From: Streptomyces sp. D2-8
Lineage (GTDB): Bacteria > Actinomycetota > Actinomycetes > Streptomycetales > Streptomycetaceae
Direction: 5' to 3'
DNA: 64,000 bases
NCBI RefSeq assembly: GCF_023184515.1
Contig: NZ_JAAHBP010000007.1
Coordinates: 186,001-250,000, forward strand
Below the pieces are notes generated by a model. The model ran no database searches. It had not been told where the DNA came from and saw nothing but the letters and a program-made list of their open reading frames with translations. How positions within the stretch are numbered: position 1 is the first letter of the stretch; each line of letters opens with the position of its first letter. Positions 41,248-50,451 of the stretch are shown here, one piece after another. A program made the translations under genes and the position numbers.

Positions 41248-42462
41248 CTACTCGTTGGCGGCCCGGGGGCGATCCCCGTCCTCGTACTGGTCGAACAGCG
41301 GGGTGCGGCCGCGCTCCCGGGCCCGTCGGGCGGAGGCCGCCCGGCGCGCGTCGGTGCGTCCGTCGTCGTCGCCGGTGTCCTGGGTGGAGGGGTGCGGCTC
41401 GCCCGGGTGGTCCTCGGCGCCGTCGTCGCTCTCCGCGTTCGGAGTGACGGCGCTGGACCGGGCCGAGCTCCAGGTGTCGGGGGCGCCGAGGTCCACGTCG
41501 CTGGTGGCCCGCGGGGCGACCGGGGCCGTCACGTACGTCGGCAGGGGCACCGGCACCGGCTCCCAGCTGTCGCCGCCCTGCCCGGGGCGCCGCTGCCGCT
41601 CGCGCTGCTGGTCGACCCACTCCGCGTGGTCGGTCTGCTCGACGAGGGCGCGCCGGTCCGCCGCGAGGGCCGACATGCCGGGGTCGGTCACCGGCTCGGG
41701 TCCCTCCTCCGGTTCGTCGCTCGCCTCGTCGGCCAGGGGGCGGCGGCGGGGCTGGCGCTGGCGCTCCCGCAGGCGCTGGGCCGCGGCCTCGGCCATGCGG
41801 CGGTCCATCTGGTAGGCGAAGCGGCGGCGCTCCTGGGAGCGCAGGTACGCGATGTAGACGCTGAGCATGACCGCGGGCACGCCGGGGGCCCACAGGAACG
41901 CGAGTCCCCCGACCGCGGCGACGATCGCGCCGAGTGTGAAGGCGAGGAACAGCATGGTGGTGGTGCGCCGACGGCGCGCGAGCACCTTCGAGCGCCGGGC
42001 TCGCGCCGCGGCCGCCTGGTTCGCCTGCGCCGAGGCGTTGCGCCGGGCGGCGGGCACCTGCTCCCGGGGACGCCCGGTGCGCGCCGCGTTCGGTGCGGGC
42101 GACTGGCGGGCCGGGGGTTCGGGGGCCGCCGGCCGGGCCGGCTGCTCGGGGGCGGGCGACGGGACGGGTGCCTGGGTCTGCGGGCGGGTCTTGGACACGG
42201 CGAAGGCCCGGACGTCCACCGAGTCGGTGACGGCGTCCAGGTCGTCGGCGTCCTGCTCCCCCTCTTCGGTGGAGCGCGCCCGCAGGTCCTTGGCGTACCG
42301 GCGCTCCATGGCCGCCTTTCCGGACAGAAGCCGGATGGCGGTGCTGAAGCGTTCCGTCGGACGGGCCTCGTTCAGCTCGTCCTGCCTACGGAGCCACATC
42401 GGCACCAAGTAGGCGGCCCAGGCCCCGACAATGACTGCGTAGATGAGGCCGCTGCTGCTCAC
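41248..42462 (-). CDS. sepX: Septal membrane protein SepX (GlpR-like)
   Basis: 404 aa. N-terminal helix SSSGLIYAVIVGAWAAYLVPMWL, a disordered Pro/Ala linker (about 90-150), two adjacent helices (TTTMLFLAFTLGAIVAAVGGLAFLW, VPAVMLSVYIAYL) and a long charged C-terminus. This layout and the gene order (rimJ-mog-moaC-moeA-galU upstream) match SepX of Streptomyces, needed for cross-wall and sporulation septum integrity, and GlpR of corynebacteria, the membrane receptor of the gephyrin-like protein Glp. The identification comes from my recall of that locus, not a search. GTG at 42460-42462. Confidence 0.82.
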   Translation of the reverse strand: MSSSGLIYAVIVGAWAAYLVPMWLRRQDELNEARPTERFSTAIRLLSGKAAMERRYAKDLRARSTEEGEQDADDLDAVTDSVDVRAFAVSKTRPQTQAPVPSPAPEQPARPAAPEPPARQSPAPNAARTGRPREQVPAARRNASAQANQAAAARARRSKVLARRRRTTTMLFLAFTLGAIVAAVGGLAFLWAPGVPAVMLSVYIAYLRSQERRRFAYQMDRRMAEAAAQRLRERQRQPRRRPLADEASDEPEEGPEPVTDPGMSALAADRRALVEQTDHAEWVDQQRERQRRPGQGGDSWEPVPVPLPTYVTAPVAPRATSDVDLGAPDTWSSARSSAVTPNAESDDGAEDHPGEPHPSTQDTGDDDGRTDARRAASARRARERGRTPLFDQYEDGDRPRAANE

Positions 42463-42634
42463 GCCTCACACGGTAGAGGGGTTTGCGTGAGGCCATCTGC
42501 CAATTGAGCCGGTGTGTCGCACGATCTGGCTGATATTTCGAACTTTTTTTGTGACCGATGCGATCAGCAGACCGCTCAGGCCGGGAATTCATTGCCCTGA
42601 GACGGTCACCGGGCGATCAATTTCGAACATTTAT

Positions 42635-43261
42635 TCAATTTCCGGGGTGGTGCCGCATTCCCGGATTACTCTGCGATCGTGCCCGTTGCCAGCGCCTGAG
42701 CAACCCGTCCGGCACCTCTTCGGCCGTGAGGGCGAAGACGAGATGGTCGCGCCAGGCTCCGTCGATGTGGAGATATCGGGGCCGCAGACCCTCCTCGCGG
42801 AATCCGAGTTTCTCCACGACCCGGCGGCTGGGCGCGTTCTCCGGGCGAATGCAGACCTCGATGCGGTGCAGTCCGACGGTGCGGAAACAGTGGTCCGTGA
42901 CGAGCGCCACCGCCGTCGGCATCACACCGCGTCCCGCCACCGCCTCGTCGACCCAGTAGCCGACGTGGCCCGAGCACATCGAGCCCCAGGTGATCCCCGC
43001 GACCGTCAACTGCCCGACCAGCCGCCCCTGGTACTCGATGACGAAGGGCAGCATCCGGCCCGCGTTCGCCTCCGACCTCAGGTGGCGGACCATCTGGCGG
43101 AAGGTCGGGCGGTGCGTCATCGGCCCGCCGGGCGTGGGCGGCGGAATCGTCGCCTCCCAGGGGCGCAGCCAGTCGCGGTTGCGCCGGTTGACCTCGCGCC
43201 ATGCCCGCTGGTCGCGCAGCTTTATCGGCCTGAGGACGATGTCTCCGTCCACCAGCTCCAC
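42635..43261 (-). CDS. RimJ/RimL-type GNAT acetyltransferase
   Basis: 208 aa protein N-acetyltransferase-like enzyme. Motifs: IVLRPIKLRDQRAWREVNRRNRDWLRPWE at the N-terminus, YQGRLVGQLTVAGITWGSM, GYWVDEAVAGRGVMPTAVALV (acetyl-CoA) and PSRRVVEKLGFREEGL. The start is uncertain: GTG at 43259-43261 has no ribosome site but lies 17 bp after the mog stop, so reinitiation is plausible. A 173-bp gap with lower GC separates it from sepX. Confidence 0.9.
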   Translation of the reverse strand: MELVDGDIVLRPIKLRDQRAWREVNRRNRDWLRPWEATIPPPTPGGPMTHRPTFRQMVRHLRSEANAGRMLPFVIEYQGRLVGQLTVAGITWGSMCSGHVGYWVDEAVAGRGVMPTAVALVTDHCFRTVGLHRIEVCIRPENAPSRRVVEKLGFREEGLRPRYLHIDGAWRDHLVFALTAEEVPDGLLRRWQRARSQSNPGMRHHPGN

Positions 43262-43278
43262 GGGCCAGGATGGGCTGT

Positions 43279-43779
43279 TCAGCTCGCACCCCCACTGCCG
43301 GGTCTGGGGTGGTCGCCGCCCCGGAGCTGCTCGACGGCGTGGACGAGCAGCGGCTCCAGGACGGCGAGGCCGTCCTTCACGCCGCCGCTGGAGCCGGGCA
43401 GATTGACGATCAGCGTGCCGCCCGCCACTCCGGCCAGGCCCCGGGAGAGCGCCGCGGTCGGCACCTTCTCCCGGCCGAACGCCCGGATGGCCTCGGCGAT
43501 CCCCGGCACCTCGTGGTCGATCACGCGGCGGGTCGCCTCGGGGGTGCGGTCGGTGGGCGAGATGCCCGTGCCGCCGGTGGTGACGATGACGTCGTACCCG
43601 GCGTCGACACCGGCGCGCAGAGCGGTCTCCACCGGGTCGCCGTCGGGGACGACCTGCGGGCCGTCGACCTCGAAGCCGAAGCGCTTCAGGCCGTCGGAGA
43701 CCAGCGGGCCGCCCTTGTCCTCGTAGATCCCGGCGGCGGCCCGGTTCGAGGCCGTGATGACGAGAGCGCGGTACGTCAT
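43279..43779 (-). CDS. mog: Molybdopterin adenylyltransferase-like protein (MogA/MoaB)
   Basis: 166 aa. Adenylates molybdopterin before metal insertion. Motifs: [36 protein letters not shown] (nucleotide/phosphate loop), [33 protein letters not shown] at 43777-43779 with TGGAG ahead and ATGA overlap with the moaC stop. In this locus the Mo-cofactor genes accompany a gephyrin-like division protein, so part of its role may be structural; that is inference. Confidence 0.93.
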   Translation of the reverse strand: MTYRALVITASNRAAAGIYEDKGGPLVSDGLKRFGFEVDGPQVVPDGDPVETALRAGVDAGYDVIVTTGGTGISPTDRTPEATRRVIDHEVPGIAEAIRAFGREKVPTAALSRGLAGVAGGTLIVNLPGSSGGVKDGLAVLEPLLVHAVEQLRGGDHPRPGSGGAS

Positions 43780-44285
43780 GCCCGGCTCCAGTCGCCCGAC
43801 TTGCCGCCCGTCTTCTCCTCCACCCGTACGTCCGTGATGACCGCTCCCTTGTCGACCGCCTTGACCATGTCGATCACGGTGAGCGCGGCGACGGAGACCG
43901 CGGTGAGGGCCTCCATCTCGACACCCGTGCGGTCCGTCGTCTTCACGGTGGCCAGGATCTCCACGGCGTCGTCCGCGACCGACAGGTCCAGTTTCACACC
44001 GGACACCGACAGCGGGTGACAGAGCGGAATCAGGTCGGGGGTGCGTTTGGCGCCCATGATCCCGGCGATCCGCGCGGTCGCGAGGGCGTCGCCCTTGGGG
44101 ACACCCTCGCCGCGCAGCAACTCGATCACGCGGGGCGAGACGAGGACGCGTCCGCTGGCGCGTGCGGTGCGCGCGGTCACGTCCTTCTCCGACACGTCGA
44201 CCATGCGGGCGGCGCCCGCCTCGTCGATGTGCGTCAGCCGATCCGGCGTAGGGCCGTCCTGCGGGGGTGGGTCCTGCGTGCTCAT
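43776..44285 (-). CDS. moaC: Cyclic pyranopterin monophosphate synthase MoaC
   Basis: 169 aa. Catalyses the second step of molybdenum cofactor synthesis. Motifs: [84 protein letters not shown] (active-site Lys/Asp) and [18 protein letters not shown] at 44283-44285. Ends in a 4-bp overlap with mog; 82 bp after glp. Confidence 0.95.
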   Translation of the reverse strand: MSTQDPPPQDGPTPDRLTHIDEAGAARMVDVSEKDVTARTARASGRVLVSPRVIELLRGEGVPKGDALATARIAGIMGAKRTPDLIPLCHPLSVSGVKLDLSVADDAVEILATVKTTDRTGVEMEALTAVSVAALTVIDMVKAVDKGAVITDVRVEEKTGGKSGDWSRA

Positions 44286-44367
44286 GCTGTGTGGCGCTCC
44301 CGGTCCGGGCCCGTCGCGGTGCGGCGCACGGGCCTGCTGTGCGCGACACGGTACCCCCAACCAGCGG

Positions 44368-45708
44368 CTATCGGCCGAGCAGGACCACGTCGACCTCGGT
44401 GCCCGGCTCGACGGACTCGGTGTCCTCGGGGACGGCGATCAGGGCGTCCGCGTGGGCGAGGGCGGCGACCAGGTGGGATCCGGCGCCGCCGACCGGGGTG
44501 ACCTTGCCGTCGGCGTACGTGCCGCGCAGGAACTGGCGGCGGCCCTTCGGGGAGGTCAGCGCCTTGTCGGCGGCCAGCGTCGCCCGGGTCGTCGGCCGGT
44601 GGACGTCCTGCAGGCCCATGAGGGCGCGGATCGCGGGGCGGACGAACAGTTCGAAGGAGACGTACGACGACACCGGGTTGCCGGGCAGGGCCAGCAGCGG
44701 GGTGTGGTCGGGGCCGATGGAGCCGAAGCCCTGGGGCTTGCCGGGCTGCATGGCGAGCTTGCGGAAGTCGATACCGCTGCCGGCCTCGTCCTCGTCGCCG
44801 ACGTGGGACAGCGCCTCCTTGACCACGTCGTAGGCGCCCACGCTCACCCCGCCGGTGGTGACCATCAGGTCGGCGCGGACCAGCTGGTCCTCGATGGTGG
44901 AGCGCAGGGTCTCGGCGTCGTCGGCGACGGCGCCCACGCGGTAGGCGATGGCGCCGGCGTCGCGGGCGGCGGCGGTGAGGGCGAAGCTGTTGGAGTCGTA
45001 GATCTGACCGGTGCCCAGTTCCGTGTCGGGCTGGACGAGTTCGCTGCCGGTGGAGAGCACCACCACACGCGGGCGCGGGCGGACGCGGACGGTGCCGCGG
45101 CCGATCGCGGCGAGCAGGCCGATCTGGGGCGGGCCGAGGATCGTGCCGGCCTCCAGGGCGCGGTCGCCGGCCTTCACGTCGCTGCCCTTGGCGCGCACAT
45201 GCGCGCGTGCCTCGGCCGGGCGGTACACGTGCACGTGCCCGGTGGCGCCCTCGGGGCCGAGGCTGCGGGCGCGCATGCCGCGCACCGGGCCCTCGCCGAG
45301 CCCGCCGTCGGTCCACTCGACGGGCACGACCGTCTCGGCGCCGGGCGGCAGTGGGGCGCCGGTCATGATGCGGGCGGCCTGGCCGGGGCCCACGTGGAGC
45401 AGTTCGGCCTGGCCCGCGGCGACGTCCCCGACGACCTCCAGGGCCGCCGGGAACTCCTCGCTCGCGCCGGCGACGTCCGCGACCCGTACCGCGTATCCGT
45501 CCATCGAGCTGTTGTCGAAGGGCGGCAGGGACACCGGAACCGTGATGTCCTCGACGAGGACGCAGCCCTGGGCGTCGAGCAGGTGCAGCTCGATGGGTTC
45601 CAGGGGCCGGACGGTGGCGAGGATGTCCTCCAGGTGCTCGTCCACCGACCAGAGGTGGTCGGGGCCGACGTGGTCCTGGCCGGTGACGTGGGGCGCGGCG
45701 CTGCTCAA
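44368..45708 (-). CDS. glp: MoeA/gephyrin-like protein (Glp)
   Basis: 446 aa with the complete MoeA fold: N-terminal [35 protein letters not shown], domain III ([62 protein letters not shown]) and a C-terminal beta-barrel. MoeA inserts molybdenum into molybdopterin. In corynebacteria the copy in this locus (Glp) binds FtsZ and the membrane receptor GlpR, encoded here by sepX. TTG at 45706-45708 has GAGGAG about 10 bp ahead, inside the end of galU. Whether this copy keeps enzymatic activity cannot be read from sequence. Confidence 0.9.
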   Translation of the reverse strand: MSSAAPHVTGQDHVGPDHLWSVDEHLEDILATVRPLEPIELHLLDAQGCVLVEDITVPVSLPPFDNSSMDGYAVRVADVAGASEEFPAALEVVGDVAAGQAELLHVGPGQAARIMTGAPLPPGAETVVPVEWTDGGLGEGPVRGMRARSLGPEGATGHVHVYRPAEARAHVRAKGSDVKAGDRALEAGTILGPPQIGLLAAIGRGTVRVRPRPRVVVLSTGSELVQPDTELGTGQIYDSNSFALTAAARDAGAIAYRVGAVADDAETLRSTIEDQLVRADLMVTTGGVSVGAYDVVKEALSHVGDEDEAGSGIDFRKLAMQPGKPQGFGSIGPDHTPLLALPGNPVSSYVSFELFVRPAIRALMGLQDVHRPTTRATLAADKALTSPKGRRQFLRGTYADGKVTPVGGAGSHLVAALAHADALIAVPEDTESVEPGTEVDVVLLGR

Positions 45709-45712
45709 CGTG

Positions 45713-46612
45713 CTACATCTCCTCGGCTACGTAACTGCGAAGCCAGGTCCGGAAGTCCGGGCCCAGGTCTTCACGTTCGCATGCGAGTCGGACAATGGCA
45801 CGCAGGTAGTCACCGCGGTCGCCGGTGTCATAGCGGCGGCCCTTGAAGACGACGCCGTGCACCGGTCCGCCGATCTTCTCGTCCTCGGCGAGCTGCTGGA
45901 GGGCGTCGGTGAGCTGGATCTCGCCGCCGCGGCCGGGCTCGGTCCGGCGCAGTATCTCGAAGACGTGCGGGTCGAGGACGTAACGGCCGATGATGGCGTA
46001 GTTGGACGGGGCGTCGGCCGGGTCGGGCTTCTCGACGAGGCCGCTGATCTGGACGACGTCGCTGTCCTCGGTGGTCTCCACGGCCGCGCAGCCGTAGAGG
46101 TGGATCTGCTCCGGGGCGACCTCCATGAGCGCGATGACGCTGCCGCCGCGCTGCTCCTGGACCTCGACCATGCGCTGCAGCAGCGGGTCGCGGGGGTCGA
46201 TGAGGTCGTCGCCGAGGAGGACGGCGAAGGGCTCGTCGCCCACGTGCGGGGCGGCGCACAGGACGGCGTGGCCGAGGCCCTTGGGGTCGCCCTGGCGGAC
46301 GTAGTGCATGGTCGCGAGGTCGCTGGACTCCTGCACCTTGGCGAGACGGTCGGCGTCGCCCTTCTTCTGCAGGGCCGACTCCAGCTCGTAGTTGCGGTCG
46401 AAGTGGTCCTCGAGGGGGCGCTTGTTGCGGCCCGTCACCATGAGGACGTCGTCGAGACCCGCGGCGACGGCCTCCTCGACCACGTACTGGATCGCGGGCT
46501 TGTCCACGACCGGCAGCATCTCCTTGGGAGTGGCTTTGGTGGCCGGCAGGAACCGGGTGCCGAGGCCTGCTGCGGGAATGACAGCCTTGCTGATCCGAGG
46601 GTGCTGAGTCAT
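45713..46612 (-). CDS. galU: UTP-glucose-1-phosphate uridylyltransferase
   Basis: 299 aa. Makes UDP-glucose for polysaccharides and trehalose. N-terminal nucleotide loop KAVIPAAGLGTRFLPATKATPKEMLPVVDKP, then QGDPKGLGHAVLCA, LLGDDLID, and LVEKPDPADAPSNYAIIGRYVLDP. ATG at 46610-46612 with AGGGTGG ahead. First gene of a run galU-glp-moaC-mog-rimJ-like; only 4 bp separate it from glp. Divergent to the folate cyclo-ligase gene. Confidence 0.95.
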   Translation of the reverse strand: MTQHPRISKAVIPAAGLGTRFLPATKATPKEMLPVVDKPAIQYVVEEAVAAGLDDVLMVTGRNKRPLEDHFDRNYELESALQKKGDADRLAKVQESSDLATMHYVRQGDPKGLGHAVLCAAPHVGDEPFAVLLGDDLIDPRDPLLQRMVEVQEQRGGSVIALMEVAPEQIHLYGCAAVETTEDSDVVQISGLVEKPDPADAPSNYAIIGRYVLDPHVFEILRRTEPGRGGEIQLTDALQQLAEDEKIGGPVHGVVFKGRRYDTGDRGDYLRAIVRLACEREDLGPDFRTWLRSYVAEEM

Positions 46613-46705
46613 GTGCGCCACCCTATCCGGTGCCTTTGCATGGAATCTGCGGCTCCGGTTCATAGGCGCTCGTATGAGCGTATTGCCATAGTTCGGGAGC
46701 AACCA

Positions 46706-47329
46706 TTGAGTCCTATCGCACGTCCGGGCGAGCCTGACAAGCGGAGTTTGCGGCGCGGACTCCTCGCGGTGAGGAGCAGGTTGACGGCGGATGACCTGCG
46801 GGAAACGTCGGCGGCGCTGGCCGGGCGGGCCCTGGAGCTGTCCGAGTTGGCGGGGGCCGGCACGGTGGCGGCGTATGTCTCGGTGGGGAGTGAACCGGGG
46901 ACGCTCGCGCTCCTGGACGCTCTGCGCGCCCGGGGCGTGCGCGTGCTGCTGCCGGTGCTGCTGCCCGACAACGACCTGGACTGGGGCGCGTACGAGGGCG
47001 AGGGCTCACTGGCGCCTGTCCGGCACGGCGGCAGGATGACGCTCTTCGAACCCACGGGCGAGCGCCTCGGGCCGGACGCCGTGACCACCGCCGGCGCCGT
47101 GCTGCTGCCGGGGCTCGCGGTGGACGCGCGCGGAATGCGGCTCGGGCGGGGCGGCGGCTCGTACGACCGGGTGCTGGCCCGGCTGGAGCGGGCGGGTGCT
47201 CATCCCGCCCTGGTGGTGCTGCTGTACGACTCCGAGGTCGTCGAACACGTCCCGGAGGAGCCGCACGACCGGCCGGTGCACGCGGTGGTGACACCGTCGG
47301 GGGTCCGGCGCTTCGGCCAGGAGCCCTGA
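46706..47329 (+). CDS. 5-formyltetrahydrofolate cyclo-ligase
   Basis: 207 aa. Converts 5-formyl-THF to 5,10-methenyl-THF with ATP. N-terminal KRSLRRGLLAVRSRLTADD, the substrate loop EPGTLALLDALRARGVRVLLPVLL, and the ATP motif LLPGLAVDARGMRLGRGGGSYDRVL. TTG at 46706-46708 has GGGAG 6 bp ahead; no better start exists. A strong hairpin follows. Confidence 0.94.
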   Translation: MSPIARPGEPDKRSLRRGLLAVRSRLTADDLRETSAALAGRALELSELAGAGTVAAYVSVGSEPGTLALLDALRARGVRVLLPVLLPDNDLDWGAYEGEGSLAPVRHGGRMTLFEPTGERLGPDAVTTAGAVLLPGLAVDARGMRLGRGGGSYDRVLARLERAGAHPALVVLLYDSEVVEHVPEEPHDRPVHAVVTPSGVRRFGQEP

Positions 47330-47333
47330 CGCG

Positions 47334-47367
47334 AAGCGGCCCTCCACGCACGCGTGGAGGGCCGCTT
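47334..47367. terminator. Bidirectional hairpin terminator
   Basis: A 16-bp stem AAGCGGCCCTCCACGC (47334-47349) / GCGTGGAGGGCCGCTT (47352-47367) with a 2-base centre, between the convergent cyclo-ligase and penicillin acylase genes. Confidence 0.75.
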
Positions 47368-47399
47368 GTACTACCGACGTACTGCCGAGCGTCAGTGGC

Positions 47400-50213
47400 T
47401 CACGGTTTGAGCACCAGCTTGTCGGTCGTGCTCTTCTCGACCGCCTGGTCCGAGAAGGGCCACGGCAGCAGTTCACCGTCGGCCCACTTGTCGGTCTGGT
47501 CGACGTAGTGGGCGCTGTAGGCGTGCCCGGAGGCGCCGGTGAGGTTGATCCACTTCGACTTGTCGAGGTCGCCGAGGTTCACCACCATCCGCATGGACGG
47601 CACCCACACCACCCCGTAGCCGCCGGCCGCGTTCCAGCCGGTCGCGTTGACCGTGGCCTCGCCGCCGCCGAGCTCCCAGGGGCCGCGGTTGAGGGCGTAC
47701 CGGATGAATTCGGGGCCCGCGGTACCGAGGGTCTGGTTCTTCAGGAACAGGCGGTGCAGCCGGCCCCAGCTCCAGGAGTCGATGTCCTTGCCGAGCTTGG
47801 CGGTCAGCTCCCAGCGGGCGTCGATCATGGCCCGCTTGAACAGGTCGTCGCGGTTGTCGGCGCCGGGGCGGGTACCCACCTCGGAGGTCTTCCACCAGTC
47901 GCTGTCCGGCTGGTCGATGAGCCCCCGGACCACCTCGAACCAGCGGTCACCGCCGTCCGGCTGCGCCTGGTCGGGGTCGCGCTGGCCACACTCGCGGACC
48001 TCCTCGGCCTCGTCGGCGGGGCCGGTGGTGTTGACCGGCTCGACCCACAGGCACTGGCCCTTGGGCCGCAGCTCCTTGGGCAGCTTGTTGCCGAAGGCGA
48101 GCTTGAGGATGTTGCGCCAGACGGCGTTGAAGTACGCGGCGGCCGCCGAGTCGGCGTCCTGGGTGTAGTCCCAGCCCTCCAGGAGCTTCTGCGCCTGGCG
48201 GACGTCCTTGTTCTCGGGGTCGATCTTCAGCAGCGTGGGCACCAGCAGCCGGGCGACCTCGCTGCTGTTGTCCAGCTGCATCTGGCGCATGTCGTCCGTG
48301 GAGATCTTGCCGCCGTCCTTGATCTTCGACTGGATCAGGTCGGTGATCCGCTGGCTGCGCGCGCCGTAGCCCCAGTCCGCGGTGAGCGTGTACGGGTACT
48401 TGTCCGGGTCGATCACGGCCTGGTTGGCGGTGACGATGTAGCCGCGGTCCGGGTTGTACTCGTAGGGCAGCGCGTCCTGCGGGATGTAGCCGGTCCAGCG
48501 GTACTCGGAGTCCCAGCCGGGTGCCGGGATGGAGCCGTTGTCGCTCTTCGCGCGCGTGGGAATCTTCCCCGGCAGCGTGTAGCCGATGTTGTTCTCGCGG
48601 TCGGCGTAGATCAGGTTCTGCGAGGGCACCTCGAACTGCGCGGCGGCCTTGCGGAAGTCGGTCCAGTTCTTCGCCTTGTCCATGGCGAAGACGGCGTCCA
48701 TGGTGGTGCCGGGCTGCAGGGCGGTCCAGCGCAGCGCGACGCCGTAGCCGTCGCCCCTGTCCGGTGCGGCGGTGTCGACGGCGGCCTTCTTGCCGACCTT
48801 CACGAGCTCCTCGTCGCGGTCGGACAGCAGGGGCCCGTTGTTGGTCTCGCGGACGACGATCTTCCTGGGTGAGCCGCCGGCGACCTTGATGGTCTCCTCG
48901 CGCGTCTCGAAGGGCTTGACCTTGCCGTCGTACAGGTAGCCGTTGCCGGTGATCTTCTCCAGGTAGAGGTCCGTGACGTCCACGCCGGAGTTGGTCATGC
49001 CCCAGGCGATGTCCTGGTTGTGGCCGATTATCACACCCGGCATGCCGGCGAAGGTGTAGCCGCTGACGTCGTACTGGCAGGTACTGGAGACGCTGCGGCA
49101 GTGCAGGCCCATCTGGTACCAGACGGACGGCAGGGAGGGCGCCAGGTGCGGGTCGTTGGCCAGCAGCGGCTTGCCGTTGATGGTGTGCTCCCCGCCGACG
49201 ACCCAGGAGTTGGAGCCGATGCCGTCGCCGTTCACGCCGACGGCCGGCGGGAGGTCGTTCAGGACCCGGGTCAGGCCGCCGAGCTGGCTGCCCAGGCCCG
49301 CGGTGCCCGAAGCGCCGGAGGCGGTGCCGCTCGTGCCGGACGTGCCGGAGGCGGTGCCGGAACCGCCGGCCCCGGTGCCCGCGGTGCCGCCGGTTCCGTT
49401 CGTGCCGGACGCGCCGCTCGTGCCGCCCTGCTCGAATGCCCTCGCCAGCTCGCTGTACTGGCCCTCCTGGACGATCGCCTTGTTCCGGCCGTACGGGTAC
49501 CGCGGGTACAGGTCGGCGATCTGCTTCGGGCCGAGGCGGCTGGTCAGCAGGGCGCGGTCGATCTCGTCCTGCATGTTGCCGCGCAGGTCCCAGGCCATCG
49601 CCTTCAGCCAGGAGATCGAGTCGACCGGGGTCCACGCTTGCGGCTTGTAGTCGTTGGTGAAGCCCAGCGCCGCGTACTCCAGGGAGATGTCCTCGCCGTC
49701 CTTGCCCTGGAGGTAGGAGTTGACTCCCTTGGCGTAGGCCTGGAGGTACTTCTTCGTGGCGGCCGACAGCTTGGTGTCGTACTCCTTCTTGGCGACCCGG
49801 TCCCAGCCGAGGGTGCGCAGGAACTCGTCGTTGTCGACCTGGCTCTTGCCGAACATCTCCGACAGCCGCCCGGAGGCCATGTGGCGGCGGACGTCCATCT
49901 CGTAGAACCGGTCCTGCGCCTGGACGTAGCCCTGCGCCATGAACAGGTCCGCGTCGGAGGAGGCATAGATCTGCGGGATGCCGTAGTTGTCGCGTTTGAC
50001 CTCGACGGGACCCGACAGGCCCTTCAGTGTGAGGGTGCCCTTGGTCTGCGGGAAGGAGGCCCGGACGGTACTGATGGACCAGTACGACCCGTAGGCCACG
50101 CCCCCGATGAGGGCCAGCACCAGGACGAGCACGATAAGGCGGGCTTTGCGCCCCTTTCTCCTGCCGGACTTGCCGGGCTGCTGACCCGTGGAGGCGGTGG
50201 TGTTGGGGGGCAT
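47400..50213 (-). CDS. Penicillin acylase family (Ntn-hydrolase) membrane-anchored protein
   Basis: 937 aa precursor; family members cleave amide bonds of beta-lactams, acyl-homoserine lactones or lipopeptides outside the cell. One N-terminal membrane anchor (ARLIVLVLVLALIGGVAYGSYW, about 25-46), alpha-chain region (FMAQGYVQAQDRFYEMDVRRHMASGRL), a Gly/Ser/Thr/Ala low-complexity spacer (about 260-306), then the autocatalytic site GIG-SNSWVVGG; the Ser near residue 334 becomes the N-terminal nucleophile. Beta-chain motifs: NDPHLAPSLPSVWYQMGL and HNQDIAWGMTN. ATG at 50211-50213 with AAGGA ahead. The beta end is intact. Natural substrate unknown. Confidence 0.93.
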   Translation of the reverse strand: MPPNTTASTGQQPGKSGRRKGRKARLIVLVLVLALIGGVAYGSYWSISTVRASFPQTKGTLTLKGLSGPVEVKRDNYGIPQIYASSDADLFMAQGYVQAQDRFYEMDVRRHMASGRLSEMFGKSQVDNDEFLRTLGWDRVAKKEYDTKLSAATKKYLQAYAKGVNSYLQGKDGEDISLEYAALGFTNDYKPQAWTPVDSISWLKAMAWDLRGNMQDEIDRALLTSRLGPKQIADLYPRYPYGRNKAIVQEGQYSELARAFEQGGTSGASGTNGTGGTAGTGAGGSGTASGTSGTSGTASGASGTAGLGSQLGGLTRVLNDLPPAVGVNGDGIGSNSWVVGGEHTINGKPLLANDPHLAPSLPSVWYQMGLHCRSVSSTCQYDVSGYTFAGMPGVIIGHNQDIAWGMTNSGVDVTDLYLEKITGNGYLYDGKVKPFETREETIKVAGGSPRKIVVRETNNGPLLSDRDEELVKVGKKAAVDTAAPDRGDGYGVALRWTALQPGTTMDAVFAMDKAKNWTDFRKAAAQFEVPSQNLIYADRENNIGYTLPGKIPTRAKSDNGSIPAPGWDSEYRWTGYIPQDALPYEYNPDRGYIVTANQAVIDPDKYPYTLTADWGYGARSQRITDLIQSKIKDGGKISTDDMRQMQLDNSSEVARLLVPTLLKIDPENKDVRQAQKLLEGWDYTQDADSAAAAYFNAVWRNILKLAFGNKLPKELRPKGQCLWVEPVNTTGPADEAEEVRECGQRDPDQAQPDGGDRWFEVVRGLIDQPDSDWWKTSEVGTRPGADNRDDLFKRAMIDARWELTAKLGKDIDSWSWGRLHRLFLKNQTLGTAGPEFIRYALNRGPWELGGGEATVNATGWNAAGGYGVVWVPSMRMVVNLGDLDKSKWINLTGASGHAYSAHYVDQTDKWADGELLPWPFSDQAVEKSTTDKLVLKP

Positions 50214-50451
50214 CGCTGTCCTTGCTGTCCTAACGCGAGCGGCAGGTTCGGCTGTGCTTTTAACTGAGCGCTGGAGCAACGATAGGCGCAGGGCCTTGCG
50301 CCCCTTGACGCGGAGTCGGGAACCGGCACGGACGGACGTTCGATCTCGCCCCCGCAAGCGTCAAGAAATCGTCAAGAGTTAGGTAAGGTAACGAAGTAGT
50401 TGGCGCGGTGCGCCACAGCTTCATGTGCGATGTACGTGAGCCCACGCGCGT

